From an uncultured beta proteobacterium (lineage in GTDB: Bacteria > Pseudomonadota > Gammaproteobacteria > Burkholderiales > Burkholderiaceae_C), in the NCBI GenBank assembly GCA_903945325.1, contig CAJAVE010000214.1:1-64000 (forward strand): a DNA stretch of 64,000 bases, in the 5' to 3' direction. The notes beneath the pieces were generated by a model, which saw nothing but the letters and a program-made list of their open reading frames with translations, ran no database searches and was not told the DNA's origin. Numbering within the stretch: position 1 is the stretch's first letter; each line of letters begins with the position of its first letter. A program made the translations under genes and the position numbers. Below are positions 47,811-57,602 of this stretch, in pieces.

Positions 47811-49687
47811 ACAGCTGCGCAGTTCCATCCAATCGGTCGTCGGCCGATTTGAATCCGTTGCTTCGCGCGCTGAGTTTAGGGTTTGCGGCTTTGACCGTTG
47901 CCTGTGCCGCTCCCCCCGCGCCGCCCGTCTCCAATGCGCATTTGCAGCCGCCATCTGCCTTGCCGTCTGGCGCGCCTGAGTTTGCCACTGCCCCGCCACT
48001 GCCGCCGCCACCCCGCGTGGCGCCCAAGCAAGAGGTCTACAGCGTGGTCATGCAAAACGTCAACGTGCAAGACCTGTTATTTGCCCTGGCACGGGATGCG
48101 CGAATCAATGTGGACATCCACCCCAGCATTGCCGGAACCGTCACCATGAATGTGAGGGACCAAACTTTGCCCGAGATACTGGAGCGGGTCGCGCGCCAGG
48201 TGGATTTGCGCTACGAGATGCTGGGCAATAATTTGTCTATCCTGCCGGATCTGCCTTACCTGAAGAACTACCGCGTTGATTATCCGAACATCCAGCGCAA
48301 TTCGGCCATCTCTATCAGCACTTCTACCAATGTTGCCAGCACAGGCGCAGCCCCCGGCCAATCGGGCAGTGGAAGTGGTAGCAATGCCTCCACGTCGGAG
48401 ATCACCAGTAAGTCCAATAACAATTTTTGGGACACACTGGTCAACAACATCAAGGATATGCTGCGCGAAACCGACAAGGTTTTGCCCGCCAGTGTGGCCA
48501 ATACTGCCCAGGCGCCAGGGCAAGGGCCTCCTGCTGGCTTGGCTGCGCTGGCTGGCGCTTCGTTGGCAACCGCTGCACCTGCTGCTGCCGCAACCAATGG
48601 AGCCGCTCCGAATACCGCTAACGCCAATGCCACCCTCGGAGCAGGTCGAGCGGTGTTTCGCGAGGCTGCCTCGGTGATGGCGAATGCAGAGGCCGGCTAC
48701 ATCAGCGTGCGTGCCACGCAAACCCAGCACGAGAAGGTGCGTGACTTTGTGGACCGGGTCATGCGTTCTGCGCGCCGTCAAGTGTTGATTGAGGCGACTA
48801 TTGTCGAAGTGGATCTGTCCAATCGGTATCAGCAGGGCATTGACTGGTCGCTCATCAAGCCGGGCGGTAACGTTTACAACTCTTCGCTCTTGATCAGCCC
48901 GTCGGGCCCTTCCGCCGGGTTTCAAACAGGTGGTTTGGTCAGTTCGCTGACATCGCTCACCTTGAATGGCCCCAGCATCTTCAAAGGCTATGACCTGACC
49001 GGCATACTGAATATGCTGGAATCGTTTGGAACCTTGCGAGTGCTTTCCAGCCCCAAGATTTCCGTGCTGAACAACCAGAGCAGCGTGCTCAAGGTGGTGG
49101 ACAACAAGGTCTATTTCACCGTATCGGTCACTGCGGGAACCGCTGCAACGGCAACTGCTCCTGCTACCCCAGCGACCTACAACACCACCATCAACACGGT
49201 GCCGATCGGGCTATTGATGTCTGTGACTCCACAGATCAGCGAGTCCAACGAAGTGATTTTGAATCTGCGTCCAACCATCAGCCGCATTACAGGTTATGCC
49301 AACGATCCAAGCCCAACTCTGGCGCAGTACGGTGTTGGTAACCGCATTCCTGAAGTCCAGACCCGTGAGATGGAGTCTGTTTTGCGAGTCCAGTCGGGAG
49401 GCATTGCGATCCTGGGTGGCTTGATGCAAGACTCGCGCAACAACAACTCGGACGAAGTTCCTATTTTGAACCGTCTGCCGGGACTGGGCAATTTATTCAA
49501 ATACCGTGACGAAGCCAGCAAGAAGACCGAACTGGTGATCTTTTTACGCCCCACGGTGCTGCAAGACGCCAGTTTGAATGGGGACTTCAAGGGTTATCGA
49601 AATGTGATGCAGGAGGCCCGCGACGCCATGGACCTGCCGTCACAGCCCACCCGGCCTGAATTTCAGTTTCAGACGTCCCAGCCATGA
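47807..49687 (+). CDS. mshL: MSHA-type secretin MshL
   Basis: Outer-membrane secretin, 626 aa if started at the TTG at 47807 that overlaps the previous stop; a GTG at 47777 is possible. An N-terminal lipoprotein signal ends in a LTVAC lipobox. A secretin N0/STN-type region (NVNVQDLLFALARDARINVD, about residues 80-130) is followed by a glycine/alanine/serine-rich low-complexity region (about 180-270). The C-terminal secretin domain includes VLIEATIVEVDLSNRYQQGI and ILGGLMQDSRNNN. It forms the pore through which the pilus exits. The ATGA overlap couples it to the next gene. Confidence 0.92.
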   Translation: MNSCAVPSNRSSADLNPLLRALSLGFAALTVACAAPPAPPVSNAHLQPPSALPSGAPEFATAPPLPPPPRVAPKQEVYSVVMQNVNVQDLLFALARDARINVDIHPSIAGTVTMNVRDQTLPEILERVARQVDLRYEMLGNNLSILPDLPYLKNYRVDYPNIQRNSAISISTSTNVASTGAAPGQSGSGSGSNASTSEITSKSNNNFWDTLVNNIKDMLRETDKVLPASVANTAQAPGQGPPAGLAALAGASLATAAPAAAATNGAAPNTANANATLGAGRAVFREAASVMANAEAGYISVRATQTQHEKVRDFVDRVMRSARRQVLIEATIVEVDLSNRYQQGIDWSLIKPGGNVYNSSLLISPSGPSAGFQTGGLVSSLTSLTLNGPSIFKGYDLTGILNMLESFGTLRVLSSPKISVLNNQSSVLKVVDNKVYFTVSVTAGTAATATAPATPATYNTTINTVPIGLLMSVTPQISESNEVILNLRPTISRITGYANDPSPTLAQYGVGNRIPEVQTREMESVLRVQSGGIAILGGLMQDSRNNNSDEVPILNRLPGLGNLFKYRDEASKKTELVIFLRPTVLQDASLNGDFKGYRNVMQEARDAMDLPSQPTRPEFQFQTSQP

Positions 49688-51213
49688 GTCTCCTGCTTGA
49701 TGCTTTGCACAGGGCTAGCAAGGACAAGGAAAGAGCAGCCCTTGCCGCTGCTGTGGCTTCGACGAAAACTCCAGCGGACGAAGGTAAGGCTCAGTTGGCA
49801 CAGCCACTTGAATTGTCGACCGACTTCCCCACGCTGGTATCAGCCAAAGAAATGCCGCCGCCCATGGAGCCCAAACCGACTCCACTCCCGACAGGGTCTC
49901 AGCCTGTTGCGCTGGAGCTCGAAATGCTGCCGCAGACCATGGTTGCAATGCAACCCGAAAGCGACAGCTTGGTGCTGGAGACATCCCGGGTTGAATCCAT
50001 TGGCACTTCGGCCCCTATTGCATCCCCCATAGCAGGGGCTATGCCCCCACAAGGGGTGGTGCTAACGAACCCTATTTCAGACACAGGGAGTGTGAGTGGA
50101 GCCAGTCCTTCATTTGCGAAAGCCCCGAAGATATCAGCCCCTGCCGCCCAAGCGGCTGCCAGCGCAATTCAAGGCGCCTATGATCCGCCCCCACCTGCCA
50201 AGCGACCTGGAAAGCGTGTATTGGCGTTGGGTGGCGTTGCGGCATGCCTGGCTGTGGGATTGGGCTCCCTTCTGATGGGCTTGTGGGGTGATCCGGAGCA
50301 ACTGTTTGGGCTTGCTGGCGGGTCATCCATCACAGCGGCGCAGACCCCCTTGCCTGCTCGGGAGCCGGAGCCAGCAGCCTCTTCGCCAATGGTTCCCCCT
50401 GTTTCGCCCAGCACCTCGGCTGCGGCGGCGGCTACGCCTGCCGCCAGTGCAGCCAGTTCCGTATTGCCCATAGTGCCTGCAACTTCACCTGCAGTTGCGG
50501 GTAGTGCACCCCTTGCGATGGCAGCGGTTGACAAGCCATCGGCTCCGTTACCCAAAGAAGTTACTATGCGGGCATCGCCAGTTGCCCCCGTGTTTACCGC
50601 ACGAGTCACCAGCCAAGGGGCGTTGGAGGAAGCTTACACTGCATTGCTGGAAGGCAGGCTCGATGACGCAACGCGGGTGTATGGCGTCGTACTTGATGCC
50701 AATCCGTTGGAGCGCGACGCGCTCCTGGGCATGGCGTATATCTCGCATACCAAGGGGCGCCGGGAAGAGGCCCAAGCCTACTATGCCAAAGTGCTGCGTC
50801 TGGAGCCCCACAACGCTGTTGCCAACGCGGGCATGCTGGCCTTGGGGTCCGGTGTCAACGGCGTTGGCAACGCTGAGCGGGCCAAAGAACTTGCCGCGCG
50901 TCAACCCGACTCAGCCGCATTGCAGGCTTTGGCGGCCAGCGCGCTGGTACAGGACGGGTTGTTGGCGGAGGCTGCGCTGGCGTTTTCTCGTGCGCAAGAG
51001 CTGGAGCCGACGAACCCCTGGCACAGCTACAACCTGGCGGTCGCTCTTGATAAGTTGGGCAACTCTGCGCAGGCGCTGGAACAGTACCAAAAAGCGTTGA
51101 ATAACCAGGGTCGTTCCCCTTCGCCTCTGCGTCCGCAGCAAGTGGAGTCTGCGCGTGTGCGTGCTTCCCAATTGCGGCAATCCATGGCGACATCCCCCGG
51201 AGCACAAAAATGA
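49684..51213 (+). CDS. mshN: MshN-like TPR membrane protein
   Basis: Product of 509 aa. It starts MSLLLDALHRASKDKERAAL, the short N-terminal motif common to MshN-like proteins, followed by a low-complexity Pro/Ala/Ser region. A membrane helix lies at about 180-200 (LALGGVAACLAVGLGSLLMG). A second Ala/Pro-rich stretch leads to TPR repeats at about 310-500 (AYTALLEGRLDDATRVYG onward, and LEPTNPWHSYNLAVALDKLG). It probably helps place or assemble the secretin. The start overlaps the mshL stop by 4 bp. Confidence 0.85.
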   Translation: MSLLLDALHRASKDKERAALAAAVASTKTPADEGKAQLAQPLELSTDFPTLVSAKEMPPPMEPKPTPLPTGSQPVALELEMLPQTMVAMQPESDSLVLETSRVESIGTSAPIASPIAGAMPPQGVVLTNPISDTGSVSGASPSFAKAPKISAPAAQAAASAIQGAYDPPPPAKRPGKRVLALGGVAACLAVGLGSLLMGLWGDPEQLFGLAGGSSITAAQTPLPAREPEPAASSPMVPPVSPSTSAAAAATPAASAASSVLPIVPATSPAVAGSAPLAMAAVDKPSAPLPKEVTMRASPVAPVFTARVTSQGALEEAYTALLEGRLDDATRVYGVVLDANPLERDALLGMAYISHTKGRREEAQAYYAKVLRLEPHNAVANAGMLALGSGVNGVGNAERAKELAARQPDSAALQALAASALVQDGLLAEAALAFSRAQELEPTNPWHSYNLAVALDKLGNSAQALEQYQKALNNQGRSPSPLRPQQVESARVRASQLRQSMATSPGAQK

Positions 51214-52931
51214 CGACGTCTCAGGCAGTCGCCGCGACCGCACCTCCGGTTCGACTGGGGGACCGTCTCATTCAGCTGGGGTTGATTACACAAGACCAGT
51301 TGCGCATTGCACTGATGGAGCAAAAGAGCTCCGGCAAGCCGATTGGCGAAGCCTTGTTAAGCCTGGGGTTCACCACTGAGGAGGCCATGCGAGGGGCATT
51401 GGCAGACAGCCTCGGTGAGACTGCCATTAGCCTCAAGGGCTTGGTTGCCAACGCCGAAGCACTGGCACTGATTCCTAAACCGGTGGCCAAGCGGCATATG
51501 CTGTTCCCGGTCAGTTTGGATAAAAGAACCAATGTGCTGGTTATTGCAGGGGCCAATCCCAATGACATCGTCGCCGTAGACCAGATCACCGCGCTGCTAG
51601 CCGGTGGGCCACGTATCCAGTGGAGGTTAGCCAGCAGTGCAGAAATACTGACGGCCATTGAGCAGTTCTATGGACATGAGTTGTCCATAGACGGTATCTT
51701 GCACGAGTTGGAGACCGGCACGGTCGACATGGTCGGGCTCATGCAGGAGACCGAAGGGTACAGCCACCCGGTGGTACGACTGGTGGACTCTATGCTGGCC
51801 GACGCTACGCTACGCGGCGCTTCCGACATTCACTTTGAACCCGAGCCCCAGTTTTTGCGTATTCGTTACCGCATTGACGGGGTATTACGCCAAGTGCGCG
51901 CCTTACATATGCGCTATTGGTCAGCCATGGTGGTGCGACTCAAAGTCATGGCAGGGATGAACATTGCCGAGACCCGGGCCCCTCAAGACGGACGCATCTC
52001 CTTGTCCATTTCCGGACGCCAGGTGGACTTCCGTTCGGCCGTTCAACCCACCATTCATGGTGAGAACTTTGTGTTGCGTATTCTGGACAGAAAGCGGGGC
52101 ATTGTTCCGCTTGACGGCTTGGGGCTTTCTGACGACCAGTTCAACACGATGCAGCTGATGCTGTCGCGTCCGGAAGGCATCATGCTGGTGACGGGCCCAA
52201 CGGGCTCCGGCAAAACGACCACGCTGTATTCCATCCTGGGTCACCTCAACAAAGAGGGTGTCAACATCATGACGCTGGAAGACCCGGTGGAATACCCGAT
52301 GCCGGTGATCCGCCAGACTTCCATCTCAGACTCGGTCAAGATGGACTTTGCCGAGGGTATTCGCTCCATGATGCGGCAAGATCCCGATATCATTTTGGTC
52401 GGCGAAGTACGCGATCACGAGACCGCAGAAATGGCATTCCGGGCGGCCATGACGGGCCACCAGGTGTTTTCCACCTTGCACACCAACTCAGCGATCCGCT
52501 CCATTCCGCGTTTGGTAGACCTGGGTATCAAACCCGAGGTTTTGGCAGGTAATGTGATTGGCATCGTGGCCCAGCGCCTGCTGCGCACACTGTGCAAAGC
52601 CTGCAAGGCGCCCCATGATCCCAGCCCGATTGAATTGCAGCTATTGGGCTTGAAACCGGACGAGCCGCATTCCGTGTACCGCCCGGTGGGATGTCCGGCA
52701 TGTGAGCATTTGGGCTATCGGGGTCGTATTTCCATTCTGGAGTTACTCAAGTTCGACGGCGCCCTTGATGAGCTGATCACCCAGAGGGCCAGCCTCAAAG
52801 TGATGTTGGATTACGTGCGCCAGCAAGGTTTTGTGACAATGGCCGAAGACGGACTGCGCCGAGTCAAGGAGGGGCATACCACCGTCGAAGAGGTCGGGCG
52901 CGTGGTGGACCTTACCGAGCTGATTCACTGA
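51210..52931 (+). CDS. mshE: MshE type IV pilus extension ATPase
   Basis: GspE/PilB-type ATPase (573 aa) powering pilus extension. The N-terminal ~155 residues hold the MshEN domain: RLGDRLIQLGLITQ followed by LRIALMEQ, then PIGEALLSLGFTTEEAM, matching the known two-part c-di-GMP-binding motif. Walker A is GPTGSGKTTTLYSIL (about residue 330). The Asp box and Walker B (ILVGEVRDHETAEMA) are intact, and a tetracysteine zinc motif follows (CKACKAP; CPACEHLG). It is translationally coupled to both neighbours. Pilus extension is therefore expected to respond to c-di-GMP. Confidence 0.94.
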   Translation: MTTSQAVAATAPPVRLGDRLIQLGLITQDQLRIALMEQKSSGKPIGEALLSLGFTTEEAMRGALADSLGETAISLKGLVANAEALALIPKPVAKRHMLFPVSLDKRTNVLVIAGANPNDIVAVDQITALLAGGPRIQWRLASSAEILTAIEQFYGHELSIDGILHELETGTVDMVGLMQETEGYSHPVVRLVDSMLADATLRGASDIHFEPEPQFLRIRYRIDGVLRQVRALHMRYWSAMVVRLKVMAGMNIAETRAPQDGRISLSISGRQVDFRSAVQPTIHGENFVLRILDRKRGIVPLDGLGLSDDQFNTMQLMLSRPEGIMLVTGPTGSGKTTTLYSILGHLNKEGVNIMTLEDPVEYPMPVIRQTSISDSVKMDFAEGIRSMMRQDPDIILVGEVRDHETAEMAFRAAMTGHQVFSTLHTNSAIRSIPRLVDLGIKPEVLAGNVIGIVAQRLLRTLCKACKAPHDPSPIELQLLGLKPDEPHSVYRPVGCPACEHLGYRGRISILELLKFDGALDELITQRASLKVMLDYVRQQGFVTMAEDGLRRVKEGHTTVEEVGRVVDLTELIH

Positions 52932-54130
52932 TGGCACTCTACGAGTACCGTGCGGCCCATGCCGATGGCCGTATCGCCAAAGGGCGTATCGATGCGTTGC
53001 ACGAGACCGACCTGGAGGCCCAGCTCAAACGCCTGGACTTGGCGCTGCTTTCGGCCAAGACCATTGCCAAGCACGCCAGTGCCGTCAAAAACATACCGCG
53101 TCGCGATGTGCTGGGGTTCTTGTTTCAGCTTGAGATGTTGGTCCGTGCCGGCGTGCCTATTTTGGACTCGCTGGCGGACATGCGTGACGCCTCCGAGACG
53201 CCGGCGGGTCGACAACTCTCTGGCGGGTTATTTGAGAAAATTGAAGCAGGCGCAACCTTGGGCGAAGCGGTAGGCGCATTTCCAGGAGTTTTTTCCGAGA
53301 CAGTCATCAACTTGATCCGGTCTGGCGAGGTGACGGGCCAGTTGCCCGATGTGCTCAAGGAAATTGTTCGCTCCTTGAAGTGGCAGGATGAAATGGAATC
53401 CCAAACCAAGAAATTGTTGGCCTATCCGGCCTTTGTGCTGGTGGTTATTGGGGGTGTGGTCTTTTTCTTGATGATTTATCTGGTGCCACAACTGATTGGT
53501 TTTCTGAAAAATCTGGGGCAAGAAATACCGTTGCAGACGCGGCTGCTCATCGGCCTCTCCGGCCTCTTTGTCAACTACTGGTGGGCCATTCTGTCTGTGC
53601 CACCCCTGTTGGTTTTGGGGGTGCTTTCATTGTCAACCGCATTTCCCGCAGTTCGCTATAAGTTGCATGAAATGCAGCTTGGCATTCCAGTGATCGGGCC
53701 CGTACTGAAAAAACTCACTCTTGCGCGGTTTGCCGATACCTTGGGGTTGATGTACCGCACCGGTATCCCACTGACGGACGGGCTGGTCTATTGCGAAAAA
53801 ATATCGTCCAACGTGGTCATCCAAAACTCCATCAGACGGGCTCGTGACCGCGTGTTGACGGGCACAGCAATTTCAGCCAGTTTTGCGGCCGAGCAATTGT
53901 TCCCGCCATTCGTTATTCGCATGATCAAAGTCGGTGAATCCACCGGTGCACTGGACCAGTCGCTGGCCAATATCAGCTACTTTTATTCTCGTGACATCGA
54001 TGAATCCATTGGCCGTGTGCAGGCCATGATTGAGCCTGCGTTGACGGTGGTGATGGGGCTAATATTGGGTTGGATTATGTTGGCGGTTCTGGGCCCCATC
54101 TACGACACTATTGCAAAAATGAAAACGTGA
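52931..54130 (+). CDS. mshG: MshG/GspF-type inner-membrane platform protein
   Basis: Polytopic platform protein of 399 aa on which the pilus ATPase acts. The N-terminus MALYEYRAAHADGRIAKGRI is typical. Two T2SSF domains lie at about residues 60-185 and 265-385, each ending in membrane helices (FVLVVIGGVVFFLMIYLVP; LTVVMGLILGWIMLAVLGPI). The glycine-rich loop with MLVRAGVPILDSL and MYRTGIPLTDGLVY is conserved. The start shares one base with the mshE stop. Confidence 0.94.
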   Translation: MALYEYRAAHADGRIAKGRIDALHETDLEAQLKRLDLALLSAKTIAKHASAVKNIPRRDVLGFLFQLEMLVRAGVPILDSLADMRDASETPAGRQLSGGLFEKIEAGATLGEAVGAFPGVFSETVINLIRSGEVTGQLPDVLKEIVRSLKWQDEMESQTKKLLAYPAFVLVVIGGVVFFLMIYLVPQLIGFLKNLGQEIPLQTRLLIGLSGLFVNYWWAILSVPPLLVLGVLSLSTAFPAVRYKLHEMQLGIPVIGPVLKKLTLARFADTLGLMYRTGIPLTDGLVYCEKISSNVVIQNSIRRARDRVLTGTAISASFAAEQLFPPFVIRMIKVGESTGALDQSLANISYFYSRDIDESIGRVQAMIEPALTVVMGLILGWIMLAVLGPIYDTIAKMKT

Positions 54131-54134
54131 CGCC

Positions 54135-55604
54135 ATGGCCACCGTTTTGTTTCTCACAGCAGAAGGATCCACCTGGTGGAGCAACCAGACCGGGCGGTGG
54201 CTGGCACTGCCTGGGGCGACATCTGATCCGGTTTGGGTTGTTACCGATTTGACGGAAGAAACCTTGGTTGAGATCGCAGTGCCGCGTATATTTGGCAACG
54301 ATCGCACCCGTTTTGTGCAGAGGCAATTGACAAACCGTTTTCCAGAAAGTCCTTATGGGGCAGCGTTGCCCCCGCGTCGGTCAGGCGATCTGATGAGCCG
54401 ACTGGCGCCGCCGCAGCAAGTGCTGATGGCCATTGAGCCTGCGGATCGCATCAAGGCCGCGCTGGCTTCTTTGCAGAACCCGGTAGTGGGTCTCTGGAGC
54501 ATGTCGGTGCTGTTGGCGCAATTAGGACAGGCCAAGGCCTTACCCGCAACCTTGCTTCTGGTGCTTGGTCAGGCCAGCAGCACGCGCATTGTGTTTTTGA
54601 AGAATCGCTCCCCCGTGTTGACCCGTTTGGTGGCCGGGTCCACCAGCGCAGCCGAGCAAGCGGTGGAAATAGTTCGGACCTTTCGCCATCTTGAAAATAC
54701 CCATGTGATTGAACGGGGTACGCTCCGCCTCCCGGCGCTTTTGCTGGGAACCCATGCGGGCTTGGGGGGAGTGCTGACGAATGACCGCATTGATGCGGTG
54801 CCGTCGCCGGTGCAACGTTGGACTGAGCATCCCAACGGCTGGCGCGATGCCTTGTTCGACTTGGTGTGCAAGTCGCCGCCGGGTCAATTGGCACCCCTGG
54901 CGATGCGATCGAGCTACCTCGCGCAGCAGGTGCAAAAGGCCGCCCGCATCGCCATGGCGGTCTGCCTGGTCGCTGCGCTTGCAGTTGCCAGTGCCCGTGT
55001 CGTTTCCATCATGGGCGATCGGGGCTTGCAGTCGGGGCTGAATACCACCGCGAGCCAGTTGGCAGAGCAAATTGCCCGGGCTGATGCGTCCATTGAGTCT
55101 TTTGGAGTGTCGCCTGAACTGCTGCGCAAAGTTCTGGCGTTGGACACCGACGAAATCGACTCGGCTCCTGATTTAAATGCCCAGCTTGTGGCGATTTCGC
55201 ACGCAGTGGGAAGTGTGCCAAGCGCGCGAGTCCAGTCCCTTAACTGGGTCATCAGAGGTCCGCAGGAGACGTCTTGCGTATCGGATGTTGGTGCTCCCAC
55301 GACGGCTCCTGCGCCGTCTGGCGAAGCATCCTTTGAACCAGCTCGCAAGGTTGAACTCCGTTTGGTCATCGCATTGGCGGGCGATGCGGGTCCGCGCCTG
55401 CAACTGCAGCAGGCCACCAAACTGACTGACCAGTTCAGCGCCATAGAGAGTGTTTTGGTGGTGCAAGACCCGGCTCGCGCATTACGCGATGGGGATATCA
55501 CTGCAGCCGGTTCGGGCCAAGCCGATGCCCAGCGCTTGCTCAACTGGTGTTTGGTCCTGCCGGGTAAACCGAAGGCTGAAGCCGGATCGGCGGTAAAGCC
55601 ATGA
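54135..55604 (+). CDS. MshI-like pilus assembly protein
   Basis: Product of 489 aa. It lacks the nucleotide-binding motifs of PilM. The N-terminal ~260 residues may be an actin-like fold without the ATP site. A membrane helix at about 272-292 (IAMAVCLVAALAVASARVV) is followed by a periplasmic part of ~195 residues with a coiled-coil start. By position, and by a PilN-like C-terminal half, it should be the MshI-type member of the inner-membrane alignment complex. Identification rests largely on synteny. Confidence 0.7.
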   Translation: MATVLFLTAEGSTWWSNQTGRWLALPGATSDPVWVVTDLTEETLVEIAVPRIFGNDRTRFVQRQLTNRFPESPYGAALPPRRSGDLMSRLAPPQQVLMAIEPADRIKAALASLQNPVVGLWSMSVLLAQLGQAKALPATLLLVLGQASSTRIVFLKNRSPVLTRLVAGSTSAAEQAVEIVRTFRHLENTHVIERGTLRLPALLLGTHAGLGGVLTNDRIDAVPSPVQRWTEHPNGWRDALFDLVCKSPPGQLAPLAMRSSYLAQQVQKAARIAMAVCLVAALAVASARVVSIMGDRGLQSGLNTTASQLAEQIARADASIESFGVSPELLRKVLALDTDEIDSAPDLNAQLVAISHAVGSVPSARVQSLNWVIRGPQETSCVSDVGAPTTAPAPSGEASFEPARKVELRLVIALAGDAGPRLQLQQATKLTDQFSAIESVLVVQDPARALRDGDITAAGSGQADAQRLLNWCLVLPGKPKAEAGSAVKP

Positions 55605-56239
55605 CGGGCTGGAAATCCATCTTTCTTGCTGCGCGGCGCAGCCTGGTTGCATTGGGAGTGCTTGCCTTGTTGTGCACAGCGGGGCTAGTCGCACTGTACG
55701 CGTTGGCTGACTCACTGGCTACTCAAGTCGCTCAATTGGGAAGTGCGGTACAGGACCAGCGCGGCCAGTTGGCACAAAAGCAAGAAAATTTGCGCAATGT
55801 GCGCAGCCATATTGAGCGGTATGAACGTTTGCGTTCCCAAGGTTTGGTGGGCGCGCCAGACCGTGCGCAGTGGGTGGAGGAATTACTGGCCAGTCATGCT
55901 CGCCTGGGGCTGACGCTCCCATTGATCTACCAATTGCAGGTACCCAAGACCGTGGTGGAAGCCAATGCTGCTGCGACGGCAGCAACCGCGGCAGTGTCAA
56001 TCGACGGCACCAGTGAAGAGCCCTTGGCGCATGATTTGCAGTTTGAATTGCGGGACGTGCATGAAGGGGACGTTATGCGTTTAATTCAGGACTTCCGTTC
56101 CCATGTCAAAGGCCGCTTTCGGGTCAATAGCTGCACCTTCGCTGAACCCCGCGTGTCGGGCATGCGCGCACAATGTGTTCTGAGATTTGTGACAGTTCCG
56201 CTACCCAAGCAGCTTGATTCCGCCGCGCCGGTACGCTAG
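55601..56239 (+). CDS. MshJ/PilO-like pilus assembly protein
   Basis: Bitopic protein of 212 aa: a cytoplasmic N-terminus, one membrane helix (VALGVLALLCTAGLVALYAL, about residues 16-36), a predicted coiled coil (QDQRGQLAQKQENLRN, about 48-80), then a small globular domain. This is the PilO/MshJ layout. The ATGA overlap with the MshI-like gene supports joint assembly of the two in the alignment complex. Confidence 0.75.
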   Translation: MTGWKSIFLAARRSLVALGVLALLCTAGLVALYALADSLATQVAQLGSAVQDQRGQLAQKQENLRNVRSHIERYERLRSQGLVGAPDRAQWVEELLASHARLGLTLPLIYQLQVPKTVVEANAAATAATAAVSIDGTSEEPLAHDLQFELRDVHEGDVMRLIQDFRSHVKGRFRVNSCTFAEPRVSGMRAQCVLRFVTVPLPKQLDSAAPVR

Positions 56240-56254
56240 GAAGAAAGGCCGTCA

Positions 56255-56707
56255 ATGCACACTGCTCAATCCGGTGGTCCCAAAACATTGAAGCGCGGAG
56301 GTGGACTGGCTTCAGTCGGTGCCATTTGGGCTGCCTTTGCTTTTTGTCTTTGGCCCGCAATGGGCCTAACGCAGCCAGCCGACGCGCTTGGTACGCTGAT
56401 GTATACACCCGCGCAGCGTCAGGTGATGGGCCAATCCCGTTTGGGCATTGTGGAAGGGACAACAGCCCCGGTTCGATCGAGTCGCACCCGCCTGGACGGC
56501 GTTGTAGCGCGTGCACGCGGTCGGGGAACGGCTTGGGTTAATGGTGAACCGGTGGGCCAAGGCACGAATCCGTCGACTCACATTCAAGGAACAGAGGCGA
56601 TTGTGGACGGTCACCGCCTGCGTGTGGGCCAGTCCATTGACAAATCCACTGGTGTCACATCGGATGTAGTGGCGCCTGGTGCCGTGCGCCAAGGGAGCCA
56701 GCCATGA
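56255..56707 (+). CDS. MshK-like exported pilus protein
   Basis: Product of 150 aa with a signal or membrane segment (VGAIWAAFAFCLWPAMGL, about residues 25-42) and a periplasmic tail. The tail includes VVARARGRGTAWVNGEPVGQG and LRVGQSIDKSTG, a pattern seen in MshK/PilP-like small periplasmic proteins. The position after the MshI- and MshJ-like genes agrees. Stop and next start overlap by 4 bp. Confidence 0.7.
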   Translation: MHTAQSGGPKTLKRGGGLASVGAIWAAFAFCLWPAMGLTQPADALGTLMYTPAQRQVMGQSRLGIVEGTTAPVRSSRTRLDGVVARARGRGTAWVNGEPVGQGTNPSTHIQGTEAIVDGHRLRVGQSIDKSTGVTSDVVAPGAVRQGSQP

Positions 56708-56943
56708 ACTCGGAATTTGGAGAGTTGGCCCAGGCTCAGTACCGGACCCGTAACCTGCGCCGCCGTCTATACGTAATAGTGGGTTTGGTGTTGATCGTTA
56801 TGGGCTACTTTTTGATGGCGATTGAGCCTGGCACCCCTTCTGATTGGGTGCTGGCGCGTGCAATGGGGGGGCTGGCTTGCATTGTGGTCGGCTTTGGCAT
56901 GGCAATACTGCCGCTCTTGACCCAGTGGACAACGGGTGAATAG
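56704..56943 (+). CDS. Small two-helix membrane protein in pilus operon
   Basis: Product of 79 aa. A soluble N-terminus of ~20 residues is followed by two membrane helices (LYVIVGLVLIVMGYFLMAI, about 21-39; MGGLACIVVGFGMAILPLL, about 53-71). No family is recognised. It is translationally coupled to the MshK-like gene and followed 5 bp later by the response regulator, so it belongs to the operon. Confidence 0.75.
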   Translation: MNSEFGELAQAQYRTRNLRRRLYVIVGLVLIVMGYFLMAIEPGTPSDWVLARAMGGLACIVVGFGMAILPLLTQWTTGE

Positions 56944-56948
56944 TCCGC

Positions 56949-57602
56949 ATGGCCCCATCAGCTGATAGCAAGCAAACACCACCCGTCAGTCCGTCAGCAC
57001 AGTGCGCGGTACTTTTGGTTGAGGATGATGCTGCGCTGCGCGGCTACTTGGGCAGTGCTTTGGGTGACGCTGGCTTTACGGTGCAATTGGCCCACGACCG
57101 TGCCAGTGCGCTGGCCTGTATGGCATTGCCCACCGCGCCTGCGATTGTTGTGTTGGACTTGGGTCTGCCACCACAACCCAGCACCATGCGAGAAGGCTTG
57201 TTGACGCTGCACGACACGTTGCGCCTGCAACCGGCCACAAAAGTGATCGTCCTGACCGGCCAAAACGAAACGGTCGCTGCGCAAGAAGCTATTCGCCAAG
57301 GTGCTTTTGACTTTCTGACCAAGCCGACCGCCATGGCGGTGGTACTGCAAGCCGTGCAACGCGCCAGTTTGTTTGCACGGGAAGACGCGCGCATGGTGTT
57401 GCGGGGTGAAGCCCGCATTGCGGTGACGGCCCGCCTGGGAGATGGTCTGAAGGAGGCTGGGGCACAGGCCGAAGAGCAATTGCTGCGCCGCAGTTTGGTT
57501 GCCGCAGACTACAACGTCGCCCTCACCGCCCGCAATCTCGGCATTGCGCGCGAGCACGTCTACTATTACCTCAACAAATATGGCATCCAACGTCCTGACT
57601 AG
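56949..57602 (+). CDS. Response regulator with Fis-type HTH
   Basis: Product of 217 aa. The N-terminal receiver has LLVEDDAALRGYLG, phosphoacceptor D70 in VLDLGLPP, LTGQNE and FLTKPT. The C-terminal ~45 residues form a Fis/NtrC-like helix-turn-helix (DYNVALTARNLGIAREHVYY). There is no sigma-54 AAA+ domain between them, giving a short RegA/ActR-like layout. The 3' end overlaps the sensor kinase gene by 23 bp, so the pair is coupled. A role in controlling the adjacent pilin genes is likely from position. Confidence 0.88.
   Translation: MAPSADSKQTPPVSPSAQCAVLLVEDDAALRGYLGSALGDAGFTVQLAHDRASALACMALPTAPAIVVLDLGLPPQPSTMREGLLTLHDTLRLQPATKVIVLTGQNETVAAQEAIRQGAFDFLTKPTAMAVVLQAVQRASLFAREDARMVLRGEARIAVTARLGDGLKEAGAQAEEQLLRRSLVAADYNVALTARNLGIAREHVYYYLNKYGIQRPD

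Noticed and set aside
49996-50070. Possible eighth copy of the dispersed repeat in the TPR protein gene
   Set aside because: Only loose similarity (CATAGCAGGGGC, AACGAACCCTATTT); the core TAGCTGCTTGCGCA is absent.
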